A DNA stretch of 64,000 bases from assembly GCF_021462265.1 (NCBI RefSeq), contig NZ_JAJONF010000003.1, forward strand, positions 186,001 through 250,000, written 5' to 3'. The notes beneath the pieces were generated by a model. That model searched no databases, was not told the DNA's origin, and saw only the letters and a program-made list of their open reading frames with translations. The first letter of the stretch is position 1; every line of letters starts with the position of its first letter. The stretch is from Streptomyces shenzhenensis (lineage in GTDB: Bacteria > Actinomycetota > Actinomycetes > Streptomycetales > Streptomycetaceae). Position numbers and translations under genes: made by a program. Below, one piece after another: positions 36,257 through 45,123 of this stretch.

Positions 36257-36789
36257 GCGCCGGGCCGTCCGCCGGTGGCGCGCCGCGCGCGCCGTATCGC
36301 GCGCTGGTCGTGACCGCTTCGAACCGTGCCGCCGCCGGGGTCTACGAGGACCGGGGCGGTCCGCTGGTCGCGGCGGGCCTGGCGGGCCTCGGCTTCAGCG
36401 TGGACGGGCCGCGGGTGGTGCCCGACGGGGAACCCGTGGCGGCCGCGCTGCGCGCCGGGGTCGAGGCCGGGTACGACGTCGTCGTCACCACCGGCGGCAC
36501 CGGCGTCTCGCCCACCGACCGCACGCCCGAGGCGACCCGCGCGGTGCTCGACTACGAGGTGCCGGGCATCGCCGAGGCCGTGCGGGCGTTCGGCCGCGGG
36601 AAAGTGCCCACCGCCGCGCTCTCCCGGGGCCTGGCCGGAGTGGCGGGCCGGACACTGATCGTCAACCTTCCCGGGTCCACCGGCGGGGTGCGGGACGGTC
36701 TCGCCGTCCTGGAACCGCTGCTGGCGCACGCCGTCGACCAGATCCGCGGCGGCGACCATCCCGGAACCAGCAGTGGGGGTGCGAGCTGA
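36253..36789 (+). CDS. mog: molybdopterin adenylyltransferase (MoaB/Mog family)
   Basis: A 178-residue MoCF-fold protein that adenylates molybdopterin before molybdate insertion by MoeA. Motifs: [23 protein letters not shown] (about 17-39), [20 protein letters not shown] (about 77-96) and [19 protein letters not shown] (about 136-154). GTG start overlapping the moaC stop. The next gene begins inside or just after its stop. Confidence 0.93.
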   Translation: MSAGPSAGGAPRAPYRALVVTASNRAAAGVYEDRGGPLVAAGLAGLGFSVDGPRVVPDGEPVAAALRAGVEAGYDVVVTTGGTGVSPTDRTPEATRAVLDYEVPGIAEAVRAFGRGKVPTAALSRGLAGVAGRTLIVNLPGSTGGVRDGLAVLEPLLAHAVDQIRGGDHPGTSSGGAS

Positions 36790-36809
36790 ACACCTCGTCC
36801 TGGCCCGTC

Positions 36810-37490
36810 GTGCTGGTGGACGGCGATGTCGTCCTCCGGCCCATAAGGGTGCGCGACCAGCGGGCGTGGCGTGAGGTCAACCGCCGCAACCGCGACTGGC
36901 TGCGCCCGTGGGAGGCGACCATCCCGCCGCCCACGCCCAGCGGGCCGATAGCCCACCGGCCGACCTACCGGCAGATGGTCCGGCACCTGCGGTCCGAGGC
37001 GAACGCGGGTCGCATGCTGCCGTTCGTCATCGAGTACCAGGGCCGGCTGGTGGGGCAGTTGACGGTCGCCGGAATCACCTGGGGGTCGATGTGCTCGGGG
37101 CACGTCGGCTACTGGGTGGACCAGTCGGTGGCCGGCCGCGGGGTGATGCCGACGGCCGTCGCGCTCGTGGTGGACCACTGTTTCCGCACCGTCGGTCTGC
37201 ACCGCGTCGAGGTCTGCATTCGCCCGGAGAACCGGCCCAGCCGCCGGGTCGTGGAGAAACTCGGATTCCGTGAGGAGGGGCTGCGGCCCCGATATCTCCA
37301 CATCGACGGCGCCTGGCGCGACCACATGGTCTTCGCCCTCACGGCGGAAGAGGTGCCCGAGGGGTTGCTCGGCCGCTGGCGGCGGGCACGCTCCCAGAGC
37401 GCGTCCGCGGAGGCGCCGGGGGCGGGGCCGACGGGCGCTCCTCCGCATGTGCCCCGCAATCCGCAGAACACGCCAGGGAATCCCGGTTAG
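36810..37490 (+). CDS. RimJ/RimL-type GNAT acetyltransferase
   Basis: A 226-residue GNAT resembling protein N-terminal acetyltransferases of the RimJ group: VVLRPIRVRDQRAWREVNRRNRDWLRPWEAT, GHVGYWVDQSVAGRGVMPTAVALVVDHCF with the acetyl-CoA loop, and EVCIRPENRPSRRVVEKLGF. The C-terminal 40 residues are Pro/Arg-rich. I list the GTG at 36810; a CTG at 36786, overlapping the mog stop and preceded by GGGGG, would add LNTSSWPV and may be the true start. M. tuberculosis has a rimJ-like gene (Rv0995) right after moeA1, a similar neighbour. Confidence 0.87.
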   Translation: MLVDGDVVLRPIRVRDQRAWREVNRRNRDWLRPWEATIPPPTPSGPIAHRPTYRQMVRHLRSEANAGRMLPFVIEYQGRLVGQLTVAGITWGSMCSGHVGYWVDQSVAGRGVMPTAVALVVDHCFRTVGLHRVEVCIRPENRPSRRVVEKLGFREEGLRPRYLHIDGAWRDHMVFALTAEEVPEGLLGRWRRARSQSASAEAPGAGPTGAPPHVPRNPQNTPGNPG

Positions 37491-37675
37491 CCGAAGAAAT
37501 TGAATGCGTGTTCGAAATTGATCGGTTCTTGACTGTCCCAGGCCATTGAATTCACGGCTTGGGCGGCCCGCTGATCGCATCGGTCACAAAAAAAGCTCGA
37601 AATATCAGCCGGATCGTGCGACACACCGGCGCAATTGGCAGATGGCCCCACGCAAACCCCTCTACCGTGTGAGGC

Positions 37676-39019
37676 GTGAGCAGCAGCGGCCTCATCTACG
37701 CAGTCATTGTCGGGGCCTGGGCCGCCTACTTGGTGCCGATGTGGCTCCGTAGGCAGGACGAGCTGAACGAGGCCCGTCCGACGGAACGCTTCAGCACCGC
37801 CATCCGGCTGCTGTCCGGACGGGCGGGGATGGAGCGCCGTTACGCCAGGGACGTGCGGGCGCGCTCCGCCTCTGAGGGGGAGCAGGACGCCGGCGATCCG
37901 GACGCCGTCACCGAGTCGGTGGACGTCCGGGCCTTCGCCATGCCTCCGACCCGCCGTCAGGTCCGGGCAGACCTCGGGTCCGAGGGGGAACCGGAGGCGC
38001 TCGGGCGTCAGGAACCGGCGCGCGACCAGGGGGTCGCGACGACGGCCAAGTCCCCGTCCGTGCCGTCCGGTCAGCCGGGCGGCCCGCCCGCCACGGCGTC
38101 GGCGTCCGCCTCCGCGGCACCCTCGTCCGCGTCGGCTTCCGCATCCACCTCCGCGCCCAAGTCCGGCTCCACGTCCGGCTCCATGTCCGCGCGCAGCCGG
38201 ATTCCGACCCCGCGGCGCGCGCCGTCCGCGCAGGCGGCCGCGGAACGAGCCCGGCGCTCGAAGGCGCTCGCACGCCGTCGGCGCACCACGGTCCTGCTCT
38301 TCGTCGCCTTCACGCTGGGCGCGATCGTCGCCGCCGTCGGGGGACTCGCGTTCCTGTGGGCGCCGGGTGTGCCCGCCGTCATGCTCAGCGCCTACATCGC
38401 CTACCTGCGCGCCCAGGAGCGCCGGCGCTTCGCCTACCAGATGGACCGGCGTCAGGCCGAGGCCGCCGCACAGCGGTTGCGGGAGCGCCAGCGGCGCCGG
38501 CGCCCGCCGCTCGACGCCGGAGCCGTCGCGGACGAACCGGAGGAGGGACCAGAGACCGGTACCGACCCCGGGCTGTCCGCCCTCGCCGCCGACCGGCGCG
38601 CCCTCGTCGAACAGACCGACCACGCCGAATGGGTCGACCAGCAGCGCGAGCGGCAGCGCCGCCCCGGGCACGGCGACAGCTGGGACCCGGTGCCGGTGCC
38701 CCTGCCGACGTACGTGACCGCGCCGGTCGCGCCGCGCGCCACCTCCGACGTGGACCTGGCGGCGCCGGACGCGTGGAGTTCGGCGCGGTCCAGTGCCGTC
38801 GCGCCGGAGCAGGAGACCACGCCGGAGGCCGAGGCGGCGGCGCCGGCCGCCGACGACAAGACGGCGGCCGACGGGACCGACGCGCTCCCGCAGGCCCGGC
38901 GGCGCTCGCGCGGGGGAAACCCCGCCGCGGCCTCCGCGCGCCGGGCCCGCGAGCGCGGCCGCACGCCCCTCTTCGACCAGTACGAGGACGGCGACCGCCC
39001 GCGCGCGGCCAACGAATGA
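37676..39019 (+). CDS. sepX: cell-division membrane protein SepX/GlpR
   Basis: A 447-residue protein: N-terminal membrane helix (LIYAVIVGAWAAYLVPMWLRR, about 5-25, then the conserved HDELNEARPTERFS-like QDELNEARPTERFS), a long disordered Ser/Ala/Pro linker (about 65-195), two membrane helices (about 207-240, TVLLFVAFTLGAIVAAVGGLAFLW and VPAVMLSAYIAYLRA) and a charged tail. This is the plan of SepX, needed for cross-walls and sporulation septa in Streptomyces, and of GlpR, the membrane receptor of gephyrin-like Glp in Corynebacterium. Its place after moeA/glp strengthens the call. GTG start at 37676. Confidence 0.85.
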   Translation: MSSSGLIYAVIVGAWAAYLVPMWLRRQDELNEARPTERFSTAIRLLSGRAGMERRYARDVRARSASEGEQDAGDPDAVTESVDVRAFAMPPTRRQVRADLGSEGEPEALGRQEPARDQGVATTAKSPSVPSGQPGGPPATASASASAAPSSASASASTSAPKSGSTSGSMSARSRIPTPRRAPSAQAAAERARRSKALARRRRTTVLLFVAFTLGAIVAAVGGLAFLWAPGVPAVMLSAYIAYLRAQERRRFAYQMDRRQAEAAAQRLRERQRRRRPPLDAGAVADEPEEGPETGTDPGLSALAADRRALVEQTDHAEWVDQQRERQRRPGHGDSWDPVPVPLPTYVTAPVAPRATSDVDLAAPDAWSSARSSAVAPEQETTPEAEAAAPAADDKTAADGTDALPQARRRSRGGNPAAASARRARERGRTPLFDQYEDGDRPRAANE

Positions 39020-39080
39020 TCCGAGGCCGAGAGGGCGGGGCGGCCCCGGCGCCCCGCTCCTGACCAGTCAGGGAACGGAT

Positions 39081-39110
39081 TTCCAAGCACCCCGACGGGG
39101 ATGCTAGAGT
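39081..39110 (+). promoter_or_regulatory. housekeeping-type promoter of tRNA-Ala
   Basis: TTCCAA (39081-39086), 18 bases, TAGAGT (39105-39110); transcription would begin about 7 bases before the mature tRNA 5' end. Confidence 0.5.
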
Positions 39111-39124
39111 TTCACTCGTTGCAA

Positions 39125-39198
39125 GGGCCTGTGGCGCAGTCCGGTAGCGCACCTCGTTCGCATCGAGGGGGCCAGGGGTTCAAATCCCCTCAGGTCCA
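39125..39198 (+). tRNA. tRNA-Ala (anticodon CGC)
   Basis: A 74-nt cloverleaf: acceptor GGGCCTG with CAGGTCC, including the G3-U70 pair that marks alanine tRNAs. D stem GCGC/GCGC; anticodon stem CCTCG/CGAGG with loop TTCGCAT, giving anticodon CGC; five-base variable loop; T stem AGGGG/CCCCT with loop TTCAAAT. Discriminator A. The 3' CCA is not encoded (CTG follows) and must be added. Confidence 0.95.
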
Positions 39199-39209
39199 CT
39201 GCACGGTGA

Positions 39210-39242
39210 GACCCCGCACGATCGTAAGGATCGTGCGGGGTC
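39210..39242 (+). terminator. terminator of tRNA-Ala
   Basis: GACCCCGCACGATC (39210-39223) and GATCGTGCGGGGTC (39229-39242) form a perfect 14-bp stem with a GTAAG loop, 12 bp after the tRNA, then TTCGTCGTT. Confidence 0.85.
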
Positions 39243-39320
39243 TTCGTCGTTCTCCGGGTGCCCGAACCGGTGGGCGGCGGCTGAGCCGCCACCCGGTCGG
39301 TGCGCCACGGTGGTTGGGGC

Positions 39321-39821
39321 CTACAGATCCGCCCGTCCGTCCGCCCGCAGGACCTTGGCGAAGCAGCGGCTCGACTCGTAGTGGCGGTAGTAGCCGAACT
39401 TGGCGCACGGTTCGTAGCCGCTGGAGGTGTACAGGGCGATGGCCTCCGGCTGCTTGGTGCCGGTCTCCAGGACCATGCGGAGGCGGCCGGCCGCGCGGGC
39501 GTCGTCCTCCAGGGCCGCGAGCATGCGGCGGGCCAGGCCCCGGCCGCGCATCGCCTCGATGACGAACATGCGCTTGAGTTCGGCGTCGCCGTCCTCGTTG
39601 CCCTCGCCGTTCGCGTCCTGGCTGCGCCAGCCGCCGGTGGCCACGGGGCGGTCGGACTCGTCGTACGCGATCAGGTAGACGCCGTTCGGCGGTTCGAAGT
39701 CGGCCGTGCCGAGGACGGTGGCGTCGCCGCCGTCGCCGTAGCGCAACTGGTACTCGGCCTGGACCTCGTCGTTCAGCTTGACGGCGTCGGGGTGGTCGAA
39801 GGCGACCGGACGTATAATCAT
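39321..39821 (-). CDS. GNAT-family N-acetyltransferase
   Basis: A 166-residue acetyltransferase: MIIRPVAFDHPDAVKLNDEVQAEYQLRYG at the start, VATGGWRSQD, the acetyl-CoA site ELKRMFVIEAMRGRGLARRMLAALEDDAR (about 85-113), and GTKQPEAIALYTSSGYEPCAKFGYYRHYESSRCFAK. This is the common small stand-alone type whose substrate is not predictable. ATG at 39821; no clear ribosome-binding site. Divergent from the exonuclease III gene across 79 bp. Confidence 0.88.
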   Translation of the reverse strand: MIIRPVAFDHPDAVKLNDEVQAEYQLRYGDGGDATVLGTADFEPPNGVYLIAYDESDRPVATGGWRSQDANGEGNEDGDAELKRMFVIEAMRGRGLARRMLAALEDDARAAGRLRMVLETGTKQPEAIALYTSSGYEPCAKFGYYRHYESSRCFAKVLRADGRADL

Positions 39822-39900
39822 GTGAGATATCGCATATTCGTGCGGGCGGCGAACGCGGTGGACATCAGGACTCCGTCCAGTGTGCCGGTATCGTTCCGGC

Positions 39901-40704
39901 GTGCTGACTGTGACCTCGGTGAATGTGAACGGGCTGCGGGCCGCCGCGAAGAAGGGTTTCGTGGAGTGGCTCGCGGAGACCTCCGCGGACGTGCTCTGCC
40001 TGCAGGAGGTGCGCGCGGAGCCGCAGCAGCTCCCGGAAGAGGTGCGCGCGCCCGGCGGCTGGCACGTGGTGCACGCCCCCGCGGTGGCCAAGGGGCGCGC
40101 GGGCGTCTCCCTGTACACCCGGCGTGAGCCGGACCGCGTGCGCATCGGCTTCGGGTCGGACGAGTTCGACGCGAGCGGGCGCTACGTCGAGGCCGACCTG
40201 CCCGGTGTCACCGTCGCCTCCCTCTATCTCCCCTCCGGGGAGGTGGGCACCGAGCGGCAGGGCGAGAAGTACCGCTTCATGGGCGAGTTCCTGGCCTATC
40301 TGAAGGAACTGCGCGAGCGGGCCGCCGCCGACGGGCGTGAGGTCGTCGTCTGCGGCGACTGGAACATCGCCCACCAGCAGGCCGACCTGAAGAACTGGCG
40401 CGGCAACACCAAGAACTCCGGCTTCCTTCCGCAGGAGCGGGAGTGGCTCGGCGGCGTCCTGGACCCGGCCGGCGGCGGGTACGTCGACGTCGTGCGCGCG
40501 CTGCACCCGGCGGCCGAGGGGCCGTACACCTGGTGGTCCTACCGGGGGCGGGCGTTCGACAACGATTCAGGTTGGCGCATCGACTACCAGCTGGCCACGC
40601 CCGGGCTCGCCGGCCGGGCGGTCAAGGGGTTCGTGGAGCGCGCGGCCACGCATGCCGAGCGGTGGTCCGACCATGCGCCGGTCACCGTCGTCTACGACCA
40701 CTGA
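39901..40704 (+). CDS. xth: exodeoxyribonuclease III / AP endonuclease
   Basis: A 267-residue exonuclease-phosphatase-fold enzyme of base-excision repair; it cuts DNA at abasic sites and removes blocked 3' ends. Active-site strings in order: TSVNVNGLRAAAKKGFVEWL (Asn), VLCLQEVRAE (metal Glu), VASLYLPSGE (Tyr), VVCGDWNIAHQQADLKNW (Asp/Asn), FDNDSGWRIDYQLATP and WSDHAPVTVVYD (catalytic Asp-His). Length and motif spacing are normal. GTG start at 39901. Confidence 0.94.
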   Translation: MLTVTSVNVNGLRAAAKKGFVEWLAETSADVLCLQEVRAEPQQLPEEVRAPGGWHVVHAPAVAKGRAGVSLYTRREPDRVRIGFGSDEFDASGRYVEADLPGVTVASLYLPSGEVGTERQGEKYRFMGEFLAYLKELRERAAADGREVVVCGDWNIAHQQADLKNWRGNTKNSGFLPQEREWLGGVLDPAGGGYVDVVRALHPAAEGPYTWWSYRGRAFDNDSGWRIDYQLATPGLAGRAVKGFVERAATHAERWSDHAPVTVVYDH

Positions 40705-40714
40705 CGGCCTCCGC

Positions 40715-40836
40715 TGCGACGACTCCGGCTTTCTGCCGCGACTCCGGCCGCTTCGACTCCGGCTGTTGCTGTGACCGGCTTCTGCTTCGACTCCGGGTGT
40801 TGCTGCGGCCGGCTTCTGCTTCGACTCCGGCTTCTG
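40715..40836. repeat. repeated CGACTCCGGCTTCTGC tract
   Basis: About five copies of (C/A)GACTCCGG(C/G) spaced 15-34 bp apart, with TTCTGCTTC linkers, fill the gap between convergent exonuclease and MerR genes. No terminator hairpin is evident. Confidence 0.75.
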
Positions 40837-41541
40837 CTACGACTGCGGCTGCTTGCGCAGCCGGCGGTCCAACGCCAGTGACACCTCCGCCTCCACCACG
40901 CTCCGGGCCAGGGGGCGCAGGCGCTCCAGGTCCTCCTCCGGGCCGTGGCGCAGGACGAGTTCGGCGAAGAGTTCGGCGAGCGCGTCGGCGTGCTCGCGGA
41001 CGCTGCGGCCGGCCGCCAGCACCTCGGCGAGCGGGAAACCCTCGCGGACCAGGGCCGAGGAGGCGTCCAGCAGGCGGCGGCTGATGTGGACGATGTCGTC
41101 CCCGTCGGTGCCGAGGTAGCCGAGGTCCATGGCGGCGCCGAGGTTCTCCGGGGTGACCTCGCCCTCGAAGCGGGCGGCGAGTTCCTCGGGGGTCAGGCGG
41201 ACCGGCTCCTCCTCGGTGGGGGTGTCGACGCCGAGCAGTTCGGCGACGTCCTTGCCGTGGTCGAGGGCCTCCGCCAGTTCGGCGATGCCGTTCAGGGTGT
41301 GGCCGCGTTCCAGCAGTGCCGAGATCGTGCGCAGCCGGGCCAGGTGATGGTCGTCGTACCAGGCGATACGGCCCTCGCGGCGGGGCGGCCGGATCAGCTT
41401 TCGTTCGCGGTAGAAGCGCAGGGTGCGCACGGTTATGCCGGCCAGCGCGGCCAGTTCCTCCATGCGGTACTCGCGCGGGCCGCCCTGCTCGGCGGACTGG
41501 CCGCGGTCCGTGTGGGTGCGTCGTCCGCCGTCGTCTGCCAC
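40837..41541 (-). CDS. MerR-family transcriptional regulator
   Basis: A 234-residue regulator with a MerR helix-turn-helix at about residues 24-92 (YRMEELAALAGITVRTLRFYRERKLIRPPRREGRIAWYDDHHLARLRTI). A long helical C-terminal part (about 100-230) replaces the short Cys loop of metal-sensing members, so an organic effector is likely. The GTG start lies 132 bp from, and divergent to, the monooxygenase operon at 41674, its probable target. Confidence 0.9.
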   Translation of the reverse strand: MADDGGRRTHTDRGQSAEQGGPREYRMEELAALAGITVRTLRFYRERKLIRPPRREGRIAWYDDHHLARLRTISALLERGHTLNGIAELAEALDHGKDVAELLGVDTPTEEEPVRLTPEELAARFEGEVTPENLGAAMDLGYLGTDGDDIVHISRRLLDASSALVREGFPLAEVLAAGRSVREHADALAELFAELVLRHGPEEDLERLRPLARSVVEAEVSLALDRRLRKQPQS

Positions 41542-41673
41542 GTGCGCAGCTTATGTTGTACCGACGGTAACTTTCGCCCGTCCGCCCCCTACCCATCAGT
41601 ACGCGGCTGCTCTACAGTCCAACCGTGCCAGCGTTCACTGGCGTAATCACGGGCGAGGTGTGGAGGCTCCGGG

Positions 41674-43200
41674 ATGGCCCAGCACGAGCATGTACGGGTG
41701 GCGGTGATCGGGTCCGGGTTCGGCGGGCTGGGCGCGGCCGTGCGATTGCGCAGGGAGGGGATCACCGACTTCGTCGTCCTGGAACGGGCCGGCGGCGTCG
41801 GCGGTACCTGGCGGGACAACAGCTATCCCGGGTGTGCCTGCGACGTGCCCTCCCACCTGTACTCTTTCTCTTTCGCGCCCAACCCCGACTGGCCGCGCAC
41901 CTTCTCCGGGCAGGAGCACATCCGCGCCTATCTGGAGCACGTCACCGACGTGTTCGGGCTCCGGCCGCACCTCCGCCTCGACGCCGAGGTCAAGCGGATG
42001 GTCTGGAACGCGGACGAACTGCGCTGGGACATCGAGACCGCCGCCGGCTCCTTCTCCGCCGACGTCGTCGTCTCGGCCACGGGGCCGCTGTCCGACCCGA
42101 AGATCCCCGAGATCCCGGGGCTGGACTCGTTCCCCGGCAAGGTCTTCCACTCCGCCCGCTGGGACCACGACTACGACCTGCGCGGCAAGCGGGTCGCCAT
42201 GGTCGGCACCGGCGCCTCCGCCATCCAGATCGTGCCCGCCATCCAGCCCGACGTCGCGCGGCTCACCCTCTTCCAGCGCACCCCGCCGTGGGTGATGCCC
42301 CGGGTGGACCGGGCCATCAGCGCCGCCGAGCGCCGGCTGCACCGGGCGCTGCCCTTCACCACCCAGGCCCGGCGCGGACTGCTGTGGGGGATCCGGGAAC
42401 TCCAGGTCCAGGCGTTCACCAAGCGGCCCGACGAACTCGGCCTGGTGGAGAGCCTCGCCAAGCGCAACATGGCCCGTGCCGTCAAGGACCCCGCGCTGCG
42501 CGCCAAGCTCACCCCGGACTACCGCATCGGCTGCAAGCGGATCCTGCTCTCCAGCTCCTACTATCCGGCGCTCACCCAGCGGAACGTGGACGTGGTGGCC
42601 AGCGGGCTCAGTGAGGTCCGCGGGTCGACGGTCGTCGCCGCCGACGGCAGCAGTGCCGAGGTCGACGCGATCATCTTCGGCACCGGCTTCCACGTCACCG
42701 ACATGCCCATCGCCGAACGGGTCGTCGGCGCCGACGGACGGACCCTCGCGGAGGTCTGGAAGGGCGGCATGGAGGCGCTGCGCGGCGCTTCGGCGGCCGG
42801 GTTCCCCAACTGGATGACGATCATCGGTCCCAACACCGGCCTCGGGAACTCCTCCATGATCCTCATGATCGAGTCCCAGCTGAACTACATGGCCGACTAT
42901 CTGCGCCAGCTCCACGTCCTCGGGGGCCGGGCGGCCCTCGACGCGCGCCCCGGCGCCGTGGCCGCCTGGAACCGCAAGGTCCAGGAGCGCATGAAGCGCA
43001 CCGTCTGGAACACCGGCGGCTGCACCAGCTGGTACCTGGACGCGAGCGGCCGCAACACCACCATCTGGCCCGGTACGACCACGGAGTTCCGGCGTGCGAC
43101 CCGGCGGGTGGACCTCACGGAGTACGACGTGATCCGCGCGCCCCTGCCAGGCGATGGCGGCGGCAGCGACAGGGCCGTGGACGCGGAGGTGGGCGCGTGA
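41674..43200 (+). CDS. flavin monooxygenase of Baeyer-Villiger type
   Basis: A 508-residue FAD/NADPH enzyme. FAD-binding AVIGSGFGGLGAAVRL (about 10-25), the Baeyer-Villiger fingerprint FPGKVFHSARWD (FxGxxxHxxxWD, about 151-162) and the NADPH-binding AMVGTGASAIQ (about 175) are in proper order. GGTWRDNSYPGCACDVPSHLYSFSF also matches this class. It should insert oxygen next to a ketone, making an ester or lactone. Two coupled genes follow, a hydrolase and a dehydrogenase, which suggests a ketone-degrading pathway. Substrate unknown. Confidence 0.92.
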   Translation: MAQHEHVRVAVIGSGFGGLGAAVRLRREGITDFVVLERAGGVGGTWRDNSYPGCACDVPSHLYSFSFAPNPDWPRTFSGQEHIRAYLEHVTDVFGLRPHLRLDAEVKRMVWNADELRWDIETAAGSFSADVVVSATGPLSDPKIPEIPGLDSFPGKVFHSARWDHDYDLRGKRVAMVGTGASAIQIVPAIQPDVARLTLFQRTPPWVMPRVDRAISAAERRLHRALPFTTQARRGLLWGIRELQVQAFTKRPDELGLVESLAKRNMARAVKDPALRAKLTPDYRIGCKRILLSSSYYPALTQRNVDVVASGLSEVRGSTVVAADGSSAEVDAIIFGTGFHVTDMPIAERVVGADGRTLAEVWKGGMEALRGASAAGFPNWMTIIGPNTGLGNSSMILMIESQLNYMADYLRQLHVLGGRAALDARPGAVAAWNRKVQERMKRTVWNTGGCTSWYLDASGRNTTIWPGTTTEFRRATRRVDLTEYDVIRAPLPGDGGGSDRAVDAEVGA

Positions 43201-44153
43201 GCCGGCTCACCCACGTGACCACCGGGCCGTACGCCCCGCCCGCCCCCGCGCGCGAACTCACCGTCGTCTCCGCCGACGGCGCCCGTCTGCACGCCGAGGT
43301 GCACGGCCCCGAGGGCGCCCCCTGCGTCGTCCTCGCCCACGGCTGGACCTGCTCCACCGCCTTCTGGGCGGCGCAGATCCGCGAACTGGCCGTCGACCAC
43401 CGGGTCATCGCCTACGACCAGCGGGGGCACGGGCGCAGTCCCGCGAGCTCCGCGTGCACCACCCAGGCGCTGGCGGACGACCTCGAAGCAGTGCTCGCGC
43501 AGACTCTCGCACGCGGCGAGCGCGCCGTGATCGTCGGCCACTCGATGGGCGGCATGACCGTGATGGCGGCCGCGACGCGCCCTCGCTTCCGCGAGCACGC
43601 CGCCGCCGTCCTGCTGTGCAGCACCGGCAGTTCGCGGCTGGTCGCGGAGGCGCTGGTGCTGCCGTTGCGCGCCGGTGGCCTGCGCACCCGGCTCACGGCG
43701 AGTGTCCTGGCCTCGCGCGCCCCGCTGGGACCGGTCACGCCCCTCGCGCGGCGCATTCTCAAGTACGCGACCATGGGCGCGGGTTCGGCCCCGCACATGG
43801 TGGAGGCGTGCGCCCGGATAGTCCACGCTTGCCCGCGCGCCGTCCGGCACAGCTGGGCGCGTGTCCTCGCGCAGCTCGATCTCGACCATGGCGTACGGGA
43901 GTTGCGCGCACCCACCGCGATCGTCACCGGCACGGCCGACCGGCTCACGCCCCCCGTGCACGCCCGCGCGCTGGCCGCCGCGCTGCCGAACTCCCTCGGC
44001 CTCACCGAGCTGCCCGGCATGGGCCACATGACTCCGGTCGAGGCGCCGGGGCCGGTCAACGGAAAGATCCGGGAACTGGTCGCCGCGTACCTGACCGGCA
44101 CCCCCGAAGCAGCCGGCGCCGACGCGCCGGAGCGGATCAAGGAGGGCTCATGA
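43197..44153 (+). CDS. alpha/beta hydrolase
   Basis: A 318-residue hydrolase: oxyanion region CVVLAHGWTCSTAFWAAQI (about 44-62), nucleophile elbow VGHSMGGMT (Ser at about residue 120), acid in TGTADRLTPP and catalytic His in LPGMGHMTPVEAP. GTG start overlapping the monooxygenase stop as GTGA, hence coupled. In this setting it should open the ester or lactone made by the monooxygenase; that role is inference from the operon. Confidence 0.9.
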   Translation: MSRLTHVTTGPYAPPAPARELTVVSADGARLHAEVHGPEGAPCVVLAHGWTCSTAFWAAQIRELAVDHRVIAYDQRGHGRSPASSACTTQALADDLEAVLAQTLARGERAVIVGHSMGGMTVMAAATRPRFREHAAAVLLCSTGSSRLVAEALVLPLRAGGLRTRLTASVLASRAPLGPVTPLARRILKYATMGAGSAPHMVEACARIVHACPRAVRHSWARVLAQLDLDHGVRELRAPTAIVTGTADRLTPPVHARALAAALPNSLGLTELPGMGHMTPVEAPGPVNGKIRELVAAYLTGTPEAAGADAPERIKEGS

Positions 44154-45034
44154 GCAGGGTCGGACTCGAAGGACAGGTCGCCGTCGTCACCGGAGCGGCG
44201 CGCGGCGTCGGCGAGTTGCTCGCCCGCAAGCTCTCCGCGCGCGGGGCGAAGGTCGCGCTGGTCGGGCTGGAGGAGGAGGCACTCAAGGAGGTCTCCGGCA
44301 GGCTGCACACCGACAGCGCGTACTGGTACGCCGACGTCACCGACCACGAGGCGATGAGCCGGGTCGCGCGGGAGGTGAAGGAGCGGTTCGGCAAGGCCGA
44401 CATCGTGGTGGCCAACGCAGGGGTGGCGAACGGCGGTCCGTTCGCCGGCTCCGACCCGGTGGCCTGGCGGCGGGTGATCGAGGTCAATCTGATCGGTTCG
44501 GCGGTGACGGCGCGCGCGTTCCTCCCCGTGCTCACGGAAAGCCGCGGCTACTTGCTGCAGATCGCGTCGCTGGCCGCGATCACGCCGGCGCCGATGATGA
44601 CGGCGTACTGCGCGTCCAAGGCGGGCGTGGAGGCGTACGCGCACAGCCTGCGCGCCGAGGTCGGCCACCAGGGGGTACGGGTCGGGGTCGGCTACCTGTC
44701 CTGGACGGACACCGACATGGTGCGCGGCGCCGACCAGGACGAGGCGATGCGGGAGTTGCGGCAGCGGCTGCCGTGGCCGGCGAACAAGACGTACCCGCTG
44801 GGGCCGGCCGTGGACCGGATCGTGGCCGGCATCGAGCGGCGCTCGGCGCATGTGTACGGGCAGTGGTGGCTGCGCGGGATGCAGGGGGTGCGCGGGTATC
44901 TGCCGGCGCTGATCGGCACGGTCGGGCAGCGCGAGATGAAGCGGTTCGCGCCGCGCTTGCAGGGCGTCAGTACGGGCCTGGTCGGTGCAGGTGGGGCGGC
45001 TGACGAGGAGGCGCGCGCTACGCACCGTGATTGA
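44150..45034 (+). CDS. short-chain dehydrogenase/reductase
   Basis: A 294-residue SDR: nucleotide motif TGAARGVG (about residue 15), NAG (ANAGVA, about 87), catalytic Ser in LLQIASLAA and YCASK (Tyr and Lys). The segment after about 200 holds a hydrophobic, basic end (WWLRGMQGVRGYLPALIG) that may touch the membrane. The start overlaps the hydrolase stop (ATGA), after a GGAGGG site. Probable role: oxidation of an alcohol to the ketone consumed by the monooxygenase, or of the alcohol released by hydrolysis. Confidence 0.9.
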   Translation: MSRVGLEGQVAVVTGAARGVGELLARKLSARGAKVALVGLEEEALKEVSGRLHTDSAYWYADVTDHEAMSRVAREVKERFGKADIVVANAGVANGGPFAGSDPVAWRRVIEVNLIGSAVTARAFLPVLTESRGYLLQIASLAAITPAPMMTAYCASKAGVEAYAHSLRAEVGHQGVRVGVGYLSWTDTDMVRGADQDEAMRELRQRLPWPANKTYPLGPAVDRIVAGIERRSAHVYGQWWLRGMQGVRGYLPALIGTVGQREMKRFAPRLQGVSTGLVGAGGAADEEARATHRD

Positions 45035-45123
45035 TCGAAGTGCGCGCGTAGTCGGCCCGTGTGAGTCTGGTCGAGGCCCCACTGAGGGCCGATTCCCCTC
45101 ACCCTCCACGGGAGTGAACCCAC

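Noticed and set aside
39125..39198. attB site in tRNA-Ala
   Set aside because: No integrase gene or repeated tRNA 3' end was found within the window.
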